Of a stretch of 64,000 nt of DNA, positions 19,960-29,738 are shown one piece after another (position 1 is the stretch's first letter; every line of letters starts with the position of its first letter). This DNA comes from Methylobacter sp. (lineage in GTDB: Bacteria > Pseudomonadota > Gammaproteobacteria > Methylococcales > Methylomonadaceae). The position numbers and the translations under genes were made by a program. The DNA lies in the NCBI GenBank assembly GCA_030653985.1, contig JAURYJ010000016.1, forward strand, positions 56,532 through 120,531, given 5' to 3'. The notes under the pieces were generated by a model. It searched no databases, was not told the DNA's origin, and saw nothing but the letters and a program-made list of their open reading frames with translations.

Positions 19960-21429
19960 TTACTTACGATTAAACAACCCAACCAGATAGGCAAACCGCA
20001 CGGCCCGTTTATCTGATAACTGGTCCCACTGGAAACGCCATTTCCAGTTACCCTGCGTCGTACCTGGAGTATTCATACGATGCTCAGAATCCAACTCCAG
20101 AATATCCTGCATTGGAATGACCGCAAGGTTGGCAACCGATGCCAATGCCGCATGAATTAGCGCACAATGTAATGATAATGTCGGATTGCCAAGGTAATTG
20201 TAAATGTAGTTTTTCTGATCATCGCTAACACCCTGCAACCAGCCCAAAGTCGTATCATTATCATGAGTACCGGTATAAACAACGCAGTTTTTTTCATAAT
20301 TATCAGGTAAATAAGGATTACCTGGATCATCGCCAAAGGCAAACTGCAAAATTTTCATGCCGGGCAAATCAAACTCATCTCTTAACGCCTCGACTTCGGG
20401 TGTAATAATACCCAAGTCTTCAGCAACCAGTGGAATCGACCCATATTCTGCTTTCAAGGCATTCAATAATGCTTTTCCAGGCGCCTTAACCCATATCCCA
20501 TTAATAGCGGTATCTTCATTTGCCGGTATTTCCCAGGCGGCTTCAAGCCCACGAAAATGGTCGATCCGAATAATATCAAACAGCTCAATCTGCGTTTTCA
20601 TCCTTTTAACCCACCAATTAAAGCCGGTTTTCTTCAGATAGGTCCAGTTATAGTGCGGATTTCCCCAGCGCTGACCTGTTTCAGAAAAATAATCTGGGGG
20701 CACGCCTGCGACAACTAACATTTCACCTGCTTTATCGAGCTTAAAAACATCACGATGAGTCCAGACATCAGCGCTGTCATAAGACACAAAAATAGGAATG
20801 TCGCCGAATAAAGATACACCATGCTGGTTGGCGTAGGCTTTTAATTCCAGCCACTGCCGAAAAAACACATATTGCTCAAATTGAATACATTCGATTTGTG
20901 TTTTTAAGCGGCGACGCGCTTCTTTTATGGCTTTTTCATCCCTTTCCTTATAATGTTCCGGCCACTGATTCCAACATTGTTGATTAAATTCAATTCTAAG
21001 AGCCAAAAACAAGGCGAAATCATCAAGCCAGAATGCTTTTTCCTGACAAAATTGCGTAAAACTCTCCTTATCCTTTTGCTCGGCGCACTCCAAAAAACCA
21101 AAATAAGCCTTTGTTATCAAGCACGACTTTTCATTATGGCCAGGACATTCATCGCATTTATCAGAACGCTGTAGCCAACCCTGCGTCACTAGCCAATCAA
21201 TATTAATTAACGCCGGATTACCTGCGTGGGCAGATAGACACTGATAGGGCGAACCATCCGCATGGGTCATGCCTAAGGGCAAGACTTGCCATACGCTAAC
21301 CCCGGAATCGTGCAGGAATTTTACAAAATGATAAGCTTCCTGCCCAAAATCGCCCTGACTACCCGAACCCGGTAACGAGGTAATGTGCAACAGAATGCCG
21401 GCGCGGCGTTTCTTTAAGATGTCATTCAC
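19960..21429 (-). CDS. malQ: 4-alpha-glucanotransferase (amylomaltase, GH77)
   Basis: Transfers maltodextrin segments between alpha-1,4-glucans, recycling short chains produced when glycogen is broken down. The 489 residues begin with RRAGILLHITSLPG. The GH77 catalytic regions are present: IIRIDHFRGLEA (nucleophile Asp), VAEDLGIITPEV (acid/base Glu) and GTHDNDTTLGW. It is the downstream member of a minus-strand group with a decayed GH57 gene and glgC. Confidence 0.94.
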   Translation of the reverse strand: MNDILKKRRAGILLHITSLPGSGSQGDFGQEAYHFVKFLHDSGVSVWQVLPLGMTHADGSPYQCLSAHAGNPALINIDWLVTQGWLQRSDKCDECPGHNEKSCLITKAYFGFLECAEQKDKESFTQFCQEKAFWLDDFALFLALRIEFNQQCWNQWPEHYKERDEKAIKEARRRLKTQIECIQFEQYVFFRQWLELKAYANQHGVSLFGDIPIFVSYDSADVWTHRDVFKLDKAGEMLVVAGVPPDYFSETGQRWGNPHYNWTYLKKTGFNWWVKRMKTQIELFDIIRIDHFRGLEAAWEIPANEDTAINGIWVKAPGKALLNALKAEYGSIPLVAEDLGIITPEVEALRDEFDLPGMKILQFAFGDDPGNPYLPDNYEKNCVVYTGTHDNDTTLGWLQGVSDDQKNYIYNYLGNPTLSLHCALIHAALASVANLAVIPMQDILELDSEHRMNTPGTTQGNWKWRFQWDQLSDKRAVRFAYLVGLFNRK

Positions 21430-21483
21430 ACTCAGTGATCTCTTGTTTAAGTTTTTAGATGTTTAATAATAGAGGGTAAATAA

Positions 21484-22307
21484 CTATCCACTAGGTAGCT
21501 CTACACCTGGACGCATTGCACCACCCATAGCCGGGGCACCGGAACCCTGGGTAAACGTCAGCGCCAGATAAGCTGGCGCCTCCTCCCCCAACAGTCTATA
21601 TAAATTAGCCAAATTAAGCCGAAATTGTTTCTCGAAGTTACTGACCGCTTCTCCGGGATTATAATCACCAAACCACCAAAACCAATCAGAACCTTCACAA
21701 ACGGCCAGCTGAAGTTCAGCCTGCTGCACTTGCTTATCCGTTAAGCTGTCGGCTGACATCACCTTGCCAAAGGTCCGTTTAGCATCGCCCAGCATATCCC
21801 AGCCACGATTTTTGTCGGTATCGCCTATCCAGGTTGAAAAGGTACCATAAACCCAGCTGCCTGCAACTATTTTCGCCAGCGGTTTAACCTCAACCTTATT
21901 TTGCAAACATTCCGAAAAAGTCGTTAATTCAATACCTGGATGGCTGGCCAACCGTTGATATAAAGCACTGAGAAAGTGATAGCCATTATCTGGGTAATAC
22001 TCCCAGGCATTTTCGCCATCCATGATAATTGAAACGACCTTGTCGCCACGCTCATGATCAGCAATATTTTCTAAATGGTGGATCAAATCGCCGACCGCAT
22101 CATCGGCATGCCATTTTGAATACTCAAAACCGATAAGATCGGATAAACCATCATCCCGAAAAAAACAGGCTATATCGGTTTTAGCCAGCTTAAAAGGATG
22201 ATGAATGTCTGCTTGTTTGGTATTTTCAGCAAGATTTGTAAATCCCTATATTCCGGCTGATGCATATGCCAGCACAAGACTAATTTCAATTTGATTTTAT
22301 CGGGCAT
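21484..22307 (-). pseudogene. GH57 alpha-glucan hydrolase, internally deleted
   Basis: The minus-strand frame from 22307 encodes MPDKIKLKLVLCWHMHQPEY, the start of a GH57 alpha-amylase/glucanotransferase-type enzyme with motif 1 (HQPEY). After about 24 residues it runs into a stop at a frame-changing junction near 22235. A different frame then resumes with FFRDDGLSDLIGFEYSKWHA and MDGENAWEYYPDNGYHF, the family's C-terminal part, to 21484. By comparison with family length about 300 residues are missing, including the motif with the catalytic nucleophile. The remaining open stretch from 22086 is 200 residues long but cannot be an active GH57. It lies between malQ and glgC. Confidence 0.85.
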
Positions 22308-22362
22308 AGTGTTTTATTTTTCATTCCTACCGGCAATAATTGGTTATAGAACTTCAGTCCTT

Positions 22363-23643
22363 TTATCTGACATAGTGTCTATTTTGTCCCAGCATATCGG
22401 TGGTAACCAAAACAACTCCGCCGGGGCTCACATGAAATCTCTTCTCATCTTCGGCTCTATCCTCACCGATAATGGTGCCTTCCGGAATTTCACAGCCTTT
22501 TTCTATAATCGCCTTAGTAATACGACAATGACGACCGATATTAACTTCAGGCAAAACAATGGTGTCTTGCAAAGTCGTATACGAGTTGACGCGAACATTC
22601 GAAAATAACAGCGAATGCCTGACTTTTGCTCCGGAAATTACACAGCCTCCTGAAACCATAGAGTCCACGGCCTGGCCTCGTCTTTTATCGCTATCAAAAA
22701 CAAATTTGGCCGGAGGCGTTTGCGCCTGATAAGTCCATATAGGCCAAGTTTTATCATATAAATTTAAATCCGGTTTTACCCCAATCAATTCCATATTGGC
22801 AGACCAGTAGGCATCAATAGTGCCTACATCGCGCCAATAACTTTGTTCCCCGCTTTGCAAATCCAAAAAGGGGTACGCATTGGCTAAATATTTATCGATA
22901 ACAGCAGGAATAATATCCCTACCAAAATCACGAGTCGAGCCTGGAGTATCGGCATCTTTCAGTAATTGTTCGAATAGAAACTCGGCATTAAAAATATAAA
23001 TGCCCATCGACGCTAACGCTGTATCTGTTCTACCCGGCATCAGCGGAGGATGCTCCGGCTTTTCTACAAAAGCCCTGACCCGCCGATTCTCATCGACATC
23101 CATAACACCAAAGGCCGTTGCATCTTGCAGCGAAACCTCGATACAGCCTATCGTTAAATCGGCATTTTTTTCAACATGATCGGCAAGCATCGCGCCGTAA
23201 TCCATTTTATAAATATGATCACCGGCCAGCACCAAAATATGTTCAGGACGGCGACTGCGCAGAATATCGATATTCTGAAAAACAGCGTCAGCGGTTCCTT
23301 GATACCAGGAATTCTCGTTGTGTCGCTGCTGAGCAGGCATCAAGTCGACATATTCACCAAATTCACCGCGTAAAAATCCCCAGCCCTGTTGAATATGCCT
23401 AATCAGTGAATCTGCCTTATATTGGGTCAAAACACCTATCTTGCGTATACCGGAATTCATACAATTAGACAATGGAAAATCGATGATCCTGAATTTTCCG
23501 CCAAAAGGCACCGCCGGCTTGGCGCGCCAATCGGTCATATTCATTAACCGTGAACCGCGACCGCCAGCTAGTATTAATGCAATAGTATTACGGGTTAAAT
23601 GACCGACATTATGATCATGCTTCTGATTACTTGATGCTGACAT
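22363..23643 (-). CDS. glgC: Glucose-1-phosphate adenylyltransferase
   Basis: Makes ADP-glucose from ATP and glucose-1-phosphate, the committing step of glycogen synthesis. The 426 residues hold [11 protein letters not shown], the [14 protein letters not shown] segment, [13 protein letters not shown], the substrate-binding FVEKPEHPP and, at the C-terminus, the left-handed helix repeats ([16 protein letters not shown]). The ATG at 23643 has GGAG upstream. The gene is divergent from glgB, with starts less than 100 bases apart, so both probably share a control region. Confidence 0.96.
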   Translation of the reverse strand: MSASSNQKHDHNVGHLTRNTIALILAGGRGSRLMNMTDWRAKPAVPFGGKFRIIDFPLSNCMNSGIRKIGVLTQYKADSLIRHIQQGWGFLRGEFGEYVDLMPAQQRHNENSWYQGTADAVFQNIDILRSRRPEHILVLAGDHIYKMDYGAMLADHVEKNADLTIGCIEVSLQDATAFGVMDVDENRRVRAFVEKPEHPPLMPGRTDTALASMGIYIFNAEFLFEQLLKDADTPGSTRDFGRDIIPAVIDKYLANAYPFLDLQSGEQSYWRDVGTIDAYWSANMELIGVKPDLNLYDKTWPIWTYQAQTPPAKFVFDSDKRRGQAVDSMVSGGCVISGAKVRHSLLFSNVRVNSYTTLQDTIVLPEVNIGRHCRITKAIIEKGCEIPEGTIIGEDRAEDEKRFHVSPGGVVLVTTDMLGQNRHYVR

Positions 23644-23735
23644 TTTTCATCTCCATGTGGAATAGACTGACAACTCTTGATGTGTTTGGTAATATTGACC
23701 ATAACCATTATTCCACTACTCCGAGGCTATTCATA

Positions 23736-26066
23736 GTGAAAAAGCAATCTAAAAATGTCATCGTGCAAAAACAAGCTAACAATGCACTTGACTCAGATGT
23801 GATCCCTTCTTCAGACGTACTGCCCGGTAATGTACCAAAACAATTTAACAGCGCACTTGATGTAGAAAGGCCATCAAAAAATGTCACTGTGCAAAAACAA
23901 GCTAACAGCGCACTTGACGCAGATATGATGAAAATCACAGAAGCTAGACATCATGATCCTTTTTCAGTTTTGGGTCGTCATATCAAGAATAATACCGTTC
24001 AGATTAAATTGTATCTACCTTACGCAGAAACAGTGAGCTTTAGTCATAACGGCGCTGCTTTAAACCGGGTTCCCGATACCGATTTTTTTGAATATAACGC
24101 CCAAAAAAATGAGCAATTGCCCGCGCATTATCGCTTGTCTTGGATCGATAAGTCTGGCTACAGTCACGAAAACTATGACCCGTATGATTTCGGCACCCAA
24201 TTTCCGGAGTTTGATCAGCATTTATTCGGCGAAGGCAAGCATTGGAATATTTACCAAAAACTAGGCGGACATCTGCATAAAGCCGATGGTCTTGATGGGG
24301 TTTTGTTTGCGGTCTGGGCGCCTAATGCCGGACGAGTCAGCATGGTGGGGGATTTCAATCACTGGGATGGCCGCTGCAACCCCATGCGCAGCCTGGGTGG
24401 TAGTGGCATCTGGGAACTGTTCATACCGGATTTGCAAGCCGGTTGTTACTATAAATTTGAGATCTTAAACCGCAATACCAACGAAATCTTGTTAAAAACA
24501 GACCCATACGGTCAGCAGTTTGAGTTCCGTCCCAATACCTCGTCCATTGTGATCGAGGAAAAAAGCTATGTTTGGCAAGATCAGCAATGGATTGATGAAC
24601 GCGTCCGTCGCGATTGGCTGCATGAACCTATGTCTATCTATGAGGTTCACTTAGGTTCCTGGAAACGCGACAATCTGGGTAATTTTCTCAATTATCGTGA
24701 ATTAGCGGTACAACTGATCGACTATGTCAAGGAAATGGGGTTTACCCATATTGAATTATTGCCGGTCACCGAGCATCCTCTGGATGCCTCGTGGGGTTAT
24801 CAAACCACCGGCTATTTTGCTCCGACCAGTCGTCACGGCACACCGGACGATTTTCGCTATTTTATCGACACCTGCCATCAAAACGGTATCGGCGTGATTC
24901 TGGATTGGGTGCCCGCGCATTTCCCTAAAGACAGCTTTGCTCTGGCTCGTTTTGACGGCAGCGCGCTTTATGAACACGAAGACCCGCGCAAGGGTGAACA
25001 CCGTGACTGGGGCACCTTAATTTATAACTTTGGCCGCAATGAGGTTAAAAACTTTTTACTGTCCAGCGCCATTTTCTGGCTGGAGGAATTCCATCTTGAC
25101 GGCTTACGGGTCGATGCCGTGGCCTCGATGCTTTACTTAGATTATTCCCGTGAGCAGAATGACTGGATTCCCAATATGTATGGCGGTAACGAAAACCTGG
25201 AAGCGATAGATTTTCTGAGGGATCTCAATACCGTCACCCATGACCAGCATCCCGGGACGGTGATGATGGCTGAAGAATCGACCTCCTGGCCGCAAGTCAC
25301 CCGCCCGACCTGGACCGGTGGCTTAGGTTTTTCGATGAAATGGAACATGGGCTGGATGCATGACACGCTGTCTTATATGCATCAGGAGCCGATACACCGC
25401 AAATATCATCATGACCAGCTTACTTTCGGGATGCTCTATGCCTTTACCGAAAATTTCTGCCTGCCCTTTTCCCACGATGAAGTCGTACATGGCAAAGGCT
25501 CGCTGCTCAACGGTATGCCGGGAGATGAATGGCAGCGCTTTGCCAATCTTCGGCTGCTGTACACCTTCATGTACACGTACCCCGGTAAAAAGCTGCTGTT
25601 CATGGGCTGTGAATTCGGGCAAGGCACCGAATGGAATTTCAACAAAGCCTTGGACTGGTATGTTTTAGAATACCCGCATCACCAAGGCCTGAAAGCGCTG
25701 GTAAAAGACCTGAATCATCTTTATAAAAAACACCCGGCGCTCTATCAGCATGATTTCGATTCTCAGGGATTTGACTGGATTGATTGCCATGATTCACAAC
25801 AATCCATCATCAGTTATCGTCGTAAAACCAAGCATGAAGATTTGATCATCGTGCTCAACTTTACCCCGGTAGCCCGTGAGCAATACCGAATCGGTGTGCC
25901 TACGGCAGGTACTTATACCGAAATATTCAATTCTGATTCTGAATATTACAGCGGCAGTAATGTAGGCAATGGTGCCGCCTTATCAGAGCCGACCCCGTGG
26001 ATGAATCTGCCACATTCTATCAGCCTTACCTTACCGCCGTTGGGAGCCGTAATTTTGAAATTATAG
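23736..26066 (+). CDS. glgB: 1,4-alpha-glucan branching enzyme (GH13) with repeated N-terminus
   Basis: Adds alpha-1,6 branches to glycogen. CBM48 ([20 protein letters not shown]) is followed by the GH13 barrel with [15 protein letters not shown] (nucleophile), [10 protein letters not shown] (acid/base) and [10 protein letters not shown]. The normal family opening is [18 protein letters not shown] (ATG at 23928). Before it lies an unusual tract of about 64 residues with three degenerate copies of KQANxALDxD. The start given is GTG at 23736 with GAGG nine bases upstream (776 residues); the frame is open further up to 23631, overlapping glgC. If the repeats are untranslated, the start is 23928. 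glgA follows after a repeat-filled spacer. Confidence 0.93.
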   Translation: MKKQSKNVIVQKQANNALDSDVIPSSDVLPGNVPKQFNSALDVERPSKNVTVQKQANSALDADMMKITEARHHDPFSVLGRHIKNNTVQIKLYLPYAETVSFSHNGAALNRVPDTDFFEYNAQKNEQLPAHYRLSWIDKSGYSHENYDPYDFGTQFPEFDQHLFGEGKHWNIYQKLGGHLHKADGLDGVLFAVWAPNAGRVSMVGDFNHWDGRCNPMRSLGGSGIWELFIPDLQAGCYYKFEILNRNTNEILLKTDPYGQQFEFRPNTSSIVIEEKSYVWQDQQWIDERVRRDWLHEPMSIYEVHLGSWKRDNLGNFLNYRELAVQLIDYVKEMGFTHIELLPVTEHPLDASWGYQTTGYFAPTSRHGTPDDFRYFIDTCHQNGIGVILDWVPAHFPKDSFALARFDGSALYEHEDPRKGEHRDWGTLIYNFGRNEVKNFLLSSAIFWLEEFHLDGLRVDAVASMLYLDYSREQNDWIPNMYGGNENLEAIDFLRDLNTVTHDQHPGTVMMAEESTSWPQVTRPTWTGGLGFSMKWNMGWMHDTLSYMHQEPIHRKYHHDQLTFGMLYAFTENFCLPFSHDEVVHGKGSLLNGMPGDEWQRFANLRLLYTFMYTYPGKKLLFMGCEFGQGTEWNFNKALDWYVLEYPHHQGLKALVKDLNHLYKKHPALYQHDFDSQGFDWIDCHDSQQSIISYRRKTKHEDLIIVLNFTPVAREQYRIGVPTAGTYTEIFNSDSEYYSGSNVGNGAALSEPTPWMNLPHSISLTLPPLGAVILKL
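23751..23929 (+). repeat. In-frame direct repeats at the 5' end of glgB
   Basis: A unit of about 53 bases at 23751-23802 recurs at 23877-23929, 126 bases (42 codons) later, with about 85% identity by eye. A shorter third copy lies at about 23837-23868. The conserved protein unit is [30 protein letters not shown]. Confidence 0.85.
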
Positions 26067-26072
26067 GTCGTA

Positions 26073-26119
26073 GGTTGGTTGGGTTGGACGCATCTTTTTT
26101 GCGCCCAACCCAACCCAAC
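26073..26119. repeat. Inverted repeat after glgB
   Basis: GGTTGGTTGGGTTGG on the left and CCAACCCAACCCAAC on the right, with ACGC/GCGC next to a T-rich loop. It may act as a terminator for glgB. Confidence 0.5.
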
Positions 26120-26147
26120 GGGGTGGCATTAGTTTGTCGAATTACGC

Positions 26148-26277
26148 TACTCCTGCATTGCCCTACCTCCTGCATAATGCCATAAATGGGTGTAGTAGAG
26201 TAATGTAGGAATAATTACCGAGGAGCCAATATCTGTCGATGCAGTCGTAACCTAACATACGTACTTAGGCTTTCGCC
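26148..26277 (+). repeat. Dispersed intergenic repeat, copy B
   Basis: Contains CTCCTGCATTGC, CCTACCTCCTGCATAA and GATGCAGTCGTAA, the same blocks in the same order as in copies A and C. It fills most of the glgB-glgA spacer. Confidence 0.6.
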
Positions 26278-26354
26278 TTGAAAATACCGTCCGTCCGTAT
26301 TCCATGACAAATCCAACATCTGCGAAGCAATTACCTATGATAAAAACCCACCTA

Positions 26355-27788
26355 ATGAAAAAAATACTTTTTGTCACCAGTGAAGCCCACCCCCTGATTA
26401 AAACCGGAGGTCTAGCCGATGTATCCGGCAGCCTGCCGAAGGCGTTGGTCGAATTAGGTGAAGATGTGCGGATTATCATACCCAATTACCAGGACATCAA
26501 AACGACCGAAGAAGTTCGTTACCTCAGCACCGTCTATGTGAATAATTACGCGGTGAATATTTTGGAAACCCGGCTTCCCGGTACCGACGTCATCGTATGG
26601 CTGGTAGATTCTCCGGAACACTTTAATTTTCCCGGCAATCCCTATCTTGATGAACACGGCAATCCCTGGGCGAACAGTGCCGCACGCTTTGCCCTATTTT
26701 GTCGCGTCGCCGTAGAAGTTGCGATGAACCGCAGTTATCTGGATTGGAAACCCGACATCGTCCACTGCAACGACTGGCAAAGTGGACTGGTGCCTGCCCT
26801 GTTATCACTGGAATATAGCCGACCCGCTACTATTTTCACCATACATAACATGGCTTATCAGGGATTATTCCCTAACGCGACTTACCTGTCTTTAAATTTG
26901 CCGGGACAACTTTGGCATCCTTACGGCATAGAGTTTCATGACATGCTGTCGTTTATTAAAGGCGGCCTGGTCTATTCGGATCGTATCACCACCGTAAGCC
27001 CAACCTATGCGGAGGAAATTCAAACCGCCGAGTTCGGTTATGGACTGGAAGGACTGTTAAGTTATCGAAAAGATTTTCTTAGCGGCATTATTAACGGCAT
27101 AGATGTCGACTACTGGAACCCCGAAACCGACCCCCATATCCCCCAAACATTTAACCGCTTAACGCTAAACAAAAAACCGCTCAATAAAACAGTGCTACAG
27201 GAAAGATTATCCCTGCCTGTAGACAAAAACATTCCCGTGATCGGACTTATCAGTCGCTTGGTAGAGCAAAAAGGTATTGACCTGATACTGAAATGTCTCC
27301 CCGAAATGCTGCCCCATCCGCTGCAAGTTGTCTTGCTCGGCAACGGTGACAAGAGTTTTGAACAGCACCTCTATAATTTTGTTGATAGTCACCCCGATAA
27401 AGTATCGATCACCATAGGTTATGACGAAACGCTGGCACATATGATTGAAGCGGGAGCAGATATATTTCTGATGCCCTCGCGTTTTGAACCCTGTGGCTTA
27501 AATCAGATCTACAGCCAACGCTACGGCACCGTGCCCATCGTCAGAAAAACCGGCGGCCTAGCCGATACTGTCGTCGATACCGTTCCTGAAACCTTGAGCA
27601 ATAACACCGCAACCGGAGTTGTTTTTAATGAAGCCAGTCCCGGCGCGTTAATGGAAGCCATTAAACGCGCATTGATTTTGTACGACCACCCTAAAACATG
27701 GAGAAAATTACAAATTAACGGCATGCAAAAAGACTACTCCTGGATAAAAAGCGCCCAACAATATATGACTTTGTATAGCCATCTGTAG
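26355..27788 (+). CDS. glgA: Glycogen synthase
   Basis: GT5 enzyme that extends alpha-1,4-glucan from ADP-glucose. The ADP-glucose-binding KTGGLADVSGSLP occurs near the N-terminus and the C-terminal domain has FLMPSRFEPCGLNQIYS plus KTGGLADTVVDT. The frame is open from 26304; the ATG at 26355 (MKKILFVTSEAHPLIKTGG) gives the usual beginning and 477 residues. ATG at 26337 is also possible, and none has a clear ribosome-binding site. It is on the same strand as glgB. Confidence 0.94.
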   Translation: MKKILFVTSEAHPLIKTGGLADVSGSLPKALVELGEDVRIIIPNYQDIKTTEEVRYLSTVYVNNYAVNILETRLPGTDVIVWLVDSPEHFNFPGNPYLDEHGNPWANSAARFALFCRVAVEVAMNRSYLDWKPDIVHCNDWQSGLVPALLSLEYSRPATIFTIHNMAYQGLFPNATYLSLNLPGQLWHPYGIEFHDMLSFIKGGLVYSDRITTVSPTYAEEIQTAEFGYGLEGLLSYRKDFLSGIINGIDVDYWNPETDPHIPQTFNRLTLNKKPLNKTVLQERLSLPVDKNIPVIGLISRLVEQKGIDLILKCLPEMLPHPLQVVLLGNGDKSFEQHLYNFVDSHPDKVSITIGYDETLAHMIEAGADIFLMPSRFEPCGLNQIYSQRYGTVPIVRKTGGLADTVVDTVPETLSNNTATGVVFNEASPGALMEAIKRALILYDHPKTWRKLQINGMQKDYSWIKSAQQYMTLYSHL

Positions 27789-27846
27789 TTGCCCTGGTGA
27801 GTGGGTAGAGGCGCTAGCCGAAACCCATCATGCCCGCTACATCAGC

Positions 27847-29076
27847 TCATCGCCCAGCCATCAGTACCATCAACTTGTGGCCAACGCTGTAGTCCCAATT
27901 AAAGGCATTTTGCAGCACCACTACCGCAGTATCGTTATCCGCATTGAGACCGATATAACTGGTATAGCCCGCGACAATACCGACCTGATAAGTGATGCGA
28001 ATGCCATCCAAATCATCTACAATCCAAGCCACCGCCGCTGCTTTGCGTCGACTGGGATAGCGCACCTTCAATGTATCAGTAAGAGCTATGCTAAGCGATG
28101 ATCCGTCTCGACGATAATGAGCCGCCGCGAAATTCAGCAAATCACGAGCGGTGGAATAAATTGCTGCCGACCCCCGCATAATGTCGGTGAAACGCCAATC
28201 AGGGACTGGTTGACCACGACGAATGATCTTAGGCTGGTCGCCAGCATGACCTCTAGCTCGTATAGAAAAACCCGGTAACTCCTCAGGAGTGTAGCCTGTG
28301 TGTGCGAGGCCAAGTGGGCCGGTGATACGCTCGAACAGCAGAGTATCGACCGATTGACCTGTTTGGCATTCCAAAGCATATCCCATGACCCCATAACCGA
28401 TATTCGAGTATTGTGGCGACTGAGTGGAGTTGGCAGAAAAATCGACAAGATAATCCATTATGGTGTCATGGTCTAAATGACGATAAAAGTTGTCGCCAGT
28501 AAACAGATATTGGATAAAGTAGGCAAGGGTTCTCAGGGTTATAGGCTGTCTTGGTAAACCTGATATATGGGCCGCTAGTTGCTCCAAGGAAATCTTAGCC
28601 GCACCTGGGCTAAGTGGTGTTTCTGTAGGTAGCAGGGTAGATAGGGTGTCAGTCCAAGCCAGCTTTCCCTCCTGTACTAACGAGGCAGCAACACCCCCCA
28701 GAAATCCCTTGCTTAGGGAACCAATGGCGAACAGCGTGTCAGGGCCGGGAATTACTCCACCACCTTGTTCGGTTGTACCGTAGCCGAAGAATCGGGTGGA
28801 ACCGTCGCTTAGTAGCAATCCAACAACTAGGCCTGGAGTCTGTCTATTGCTTACCATAGACCCAGTAATGGCATTTACTTCCTCGGTCAAGTCGAAATGC
28901 GTTGCGGTAGCTTCGCCCGGAATCATGTCCCAGGTGGTTAGGGTTCCACAGCCCGACATCAAAATCGCGATTACTCCGATTATGAGCAAAAAGAAACTGT
29001 AACAGCGCCATATACAGAACCCCTTGATAATCTGTCTCATACTTTTAAAAGTAGTAATCCGCCTTATATTTTTCAT
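27847..29076 (-). CDS. Serine beta-lactamase-like hydrolase, lipoprotein
   Basis: A class C beta-lactamase/DD-peptidase-fold protein of 409 residues. The nucleophile motif SxxK is S120-LSK123, and YSN lies in QYSNIGYG. The hydrophobic segment FFLLIIGVIAILMSGC ends in a lipobox with Cys43, so the protein is probably an outer-envelope lipoprotein. An ATG at 29040 is an alternative start; neither has a clear ribosome-binding site. Members of this fold include esterases and peptidases, so resistance is not implied. It stands alone on the minus strand between glgA and an orphan lipoprotein gene, in locally AT-richer DNA, and does not belong to glycogen metabolism. Confidence 0.8.
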   Translation of the reverse strand: MKNIRRITTFKSMRQIIKGFCIWRCYSFFLLIIGVIAILMSGCGTLTTWDMIPGEATATHFDLTEEVNAITGSMVSNRQTPGLVVGLLLSDGSTRFFGYGTTEQGGGVIPGPDTLFAIGSLSKGFLGGVAASLVQEGKLAWTDTLSTLLPTETPLSPGAAKISLEQLAAHISGLPRQPITLRTLAYFIQYLFTGDNFYRHLDHDTIMDYLVDFSANSTQSPQYSNIGYGVMGYALECQTGQSVDTLLFERITGPLGLAHTGYTPEELPGFSIRARGHAGDQPKIIRRGQPVPDWRFTDIMRGSAAIYSTARDLLNFAAAHYRRDGSSLSIALTDTLKVRYPSRRKAAAVAWIVDDLDGIRITYQVGIVAGYTSYIGLNADNDTAVVVLQNAFNWDYSVGHKLMVLMAGR

Positions 29077-29224
29077 ATTTAATATCGTTATATTATTTGA
29101 TTCACCAACAATAAAACATTAGCTATTATTGATACAAATATTCTTAGTTTAGATGAGAAACTTTAATGTTTATCTCAATTTTGAGTTATGATTTAACTTT
29201 TAAAATTAACAACATATAGTATTT

Positions 29225-29560
29225 ATGAAAAGTAGAGTTATCGTTATAGCAATTTGTATGTCTCTATTCGGCTGTGCGTACAAAAACTGGCAATACGTAC
29301 GCATTGAAAATCAGGTTCCTAATAAATCGTGTGTGTATAAAATGCAAGAAGCTTGTAGTTTGCCAACTAATAAGTGTATGGATTGGCATAAAAAACGCGC
29401 TACCATATACAGCGCAAATACTGTCGTCATAACCAGCTCAGAAAACCAGAAAAATTTTTCTTCATCTGCATGGACTGGTCGGGTAAGTGGTGGTGAAAAT
29501 AGCAGCACTGTTGCTGAATACTACTATTGCAATGGAGTGAAAAATATTAATCCGTCGTAA
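29225..29560 (+). CDS. Small cysteine-containing lipoprotein of unknown function
   Basis: An orphan of 111 residues. The signal sequence MKSRVIVIAICMSLFGC ends in a lipobox at Cys17. The mature part has several further cysteines (KSCVYKMQEACSLPTNKC, and a late YYYCNG) that could form disulfides in the periplasm. I do not recognise the family. The upstream 150 bases are AT-rich and could hold a promoter. A very long hairpin follows the stop. Confidence 0.5.
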   Translation: MKSRVIVIAICMSLFGCAYKNWQYVRIENQVPNKSCVYKMQEACSLPTNKCMDWHKKRATIYSANTVVITSSENQKNFSSSAWTGRVSGGENSSTVAEYYYCNGVKNINPS

Positions 29561-29581
29561 TAGGCAAGATTACCAAAAATC

Positions 29582-29629
29582 CTTCTGTTATTTACCCTTG
29601 ATTTTTCAATCAAGGGTAAATAACAGAAG
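29582..29629. terminator. Perfect 22-base hairpin
   Basis: CTTCTGTTATTTACCCTTG and its exact reverse complement surround a TTTC loop; arms run 29582-29603 and 29608-29629. It can act as a terminator for the small lipoprotein gene or be the end of a mobile element. Confidence 0.6.
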
Positions 29630-29648
29630 CCCTAAATAGGACTACTTC

Positions 29649-29725
29649 AGCATTGCCCTACCTCCTGCATAAGCCACAGAGACGTAGTTAATGCAGATAT
29701 TGCCAAAATATGCAGTCGTAACCAG
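29649..29725 (+). repeat. Dispersed intergenic repeat, copy C
   Basis: Contains CATTGCCCTACCTCCTGCAT, AAGCCACA, TAATGCAGA and TGCAGTCGTAA, matching copies A, B and D. It lies right after the long hairpin. Confidence 0.6.
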
Positions 29726-29738
29726 ACCACGTATTAAC

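Noticed and set aside
23751..23929. Possible CRISPR-like spaced repeats
   Set aside because: Copies are in frame, degenerate and inside a coding extension of glgB; no uniform spacers or cas genes. No CRISPR array was seen in the window.
27847..29076. Antibiotic-resistance beta-lactamase
   Set aside because: The fold is shared with many esterases and peptidases; SxxK and YSN alone do not show a resistance enzyme.
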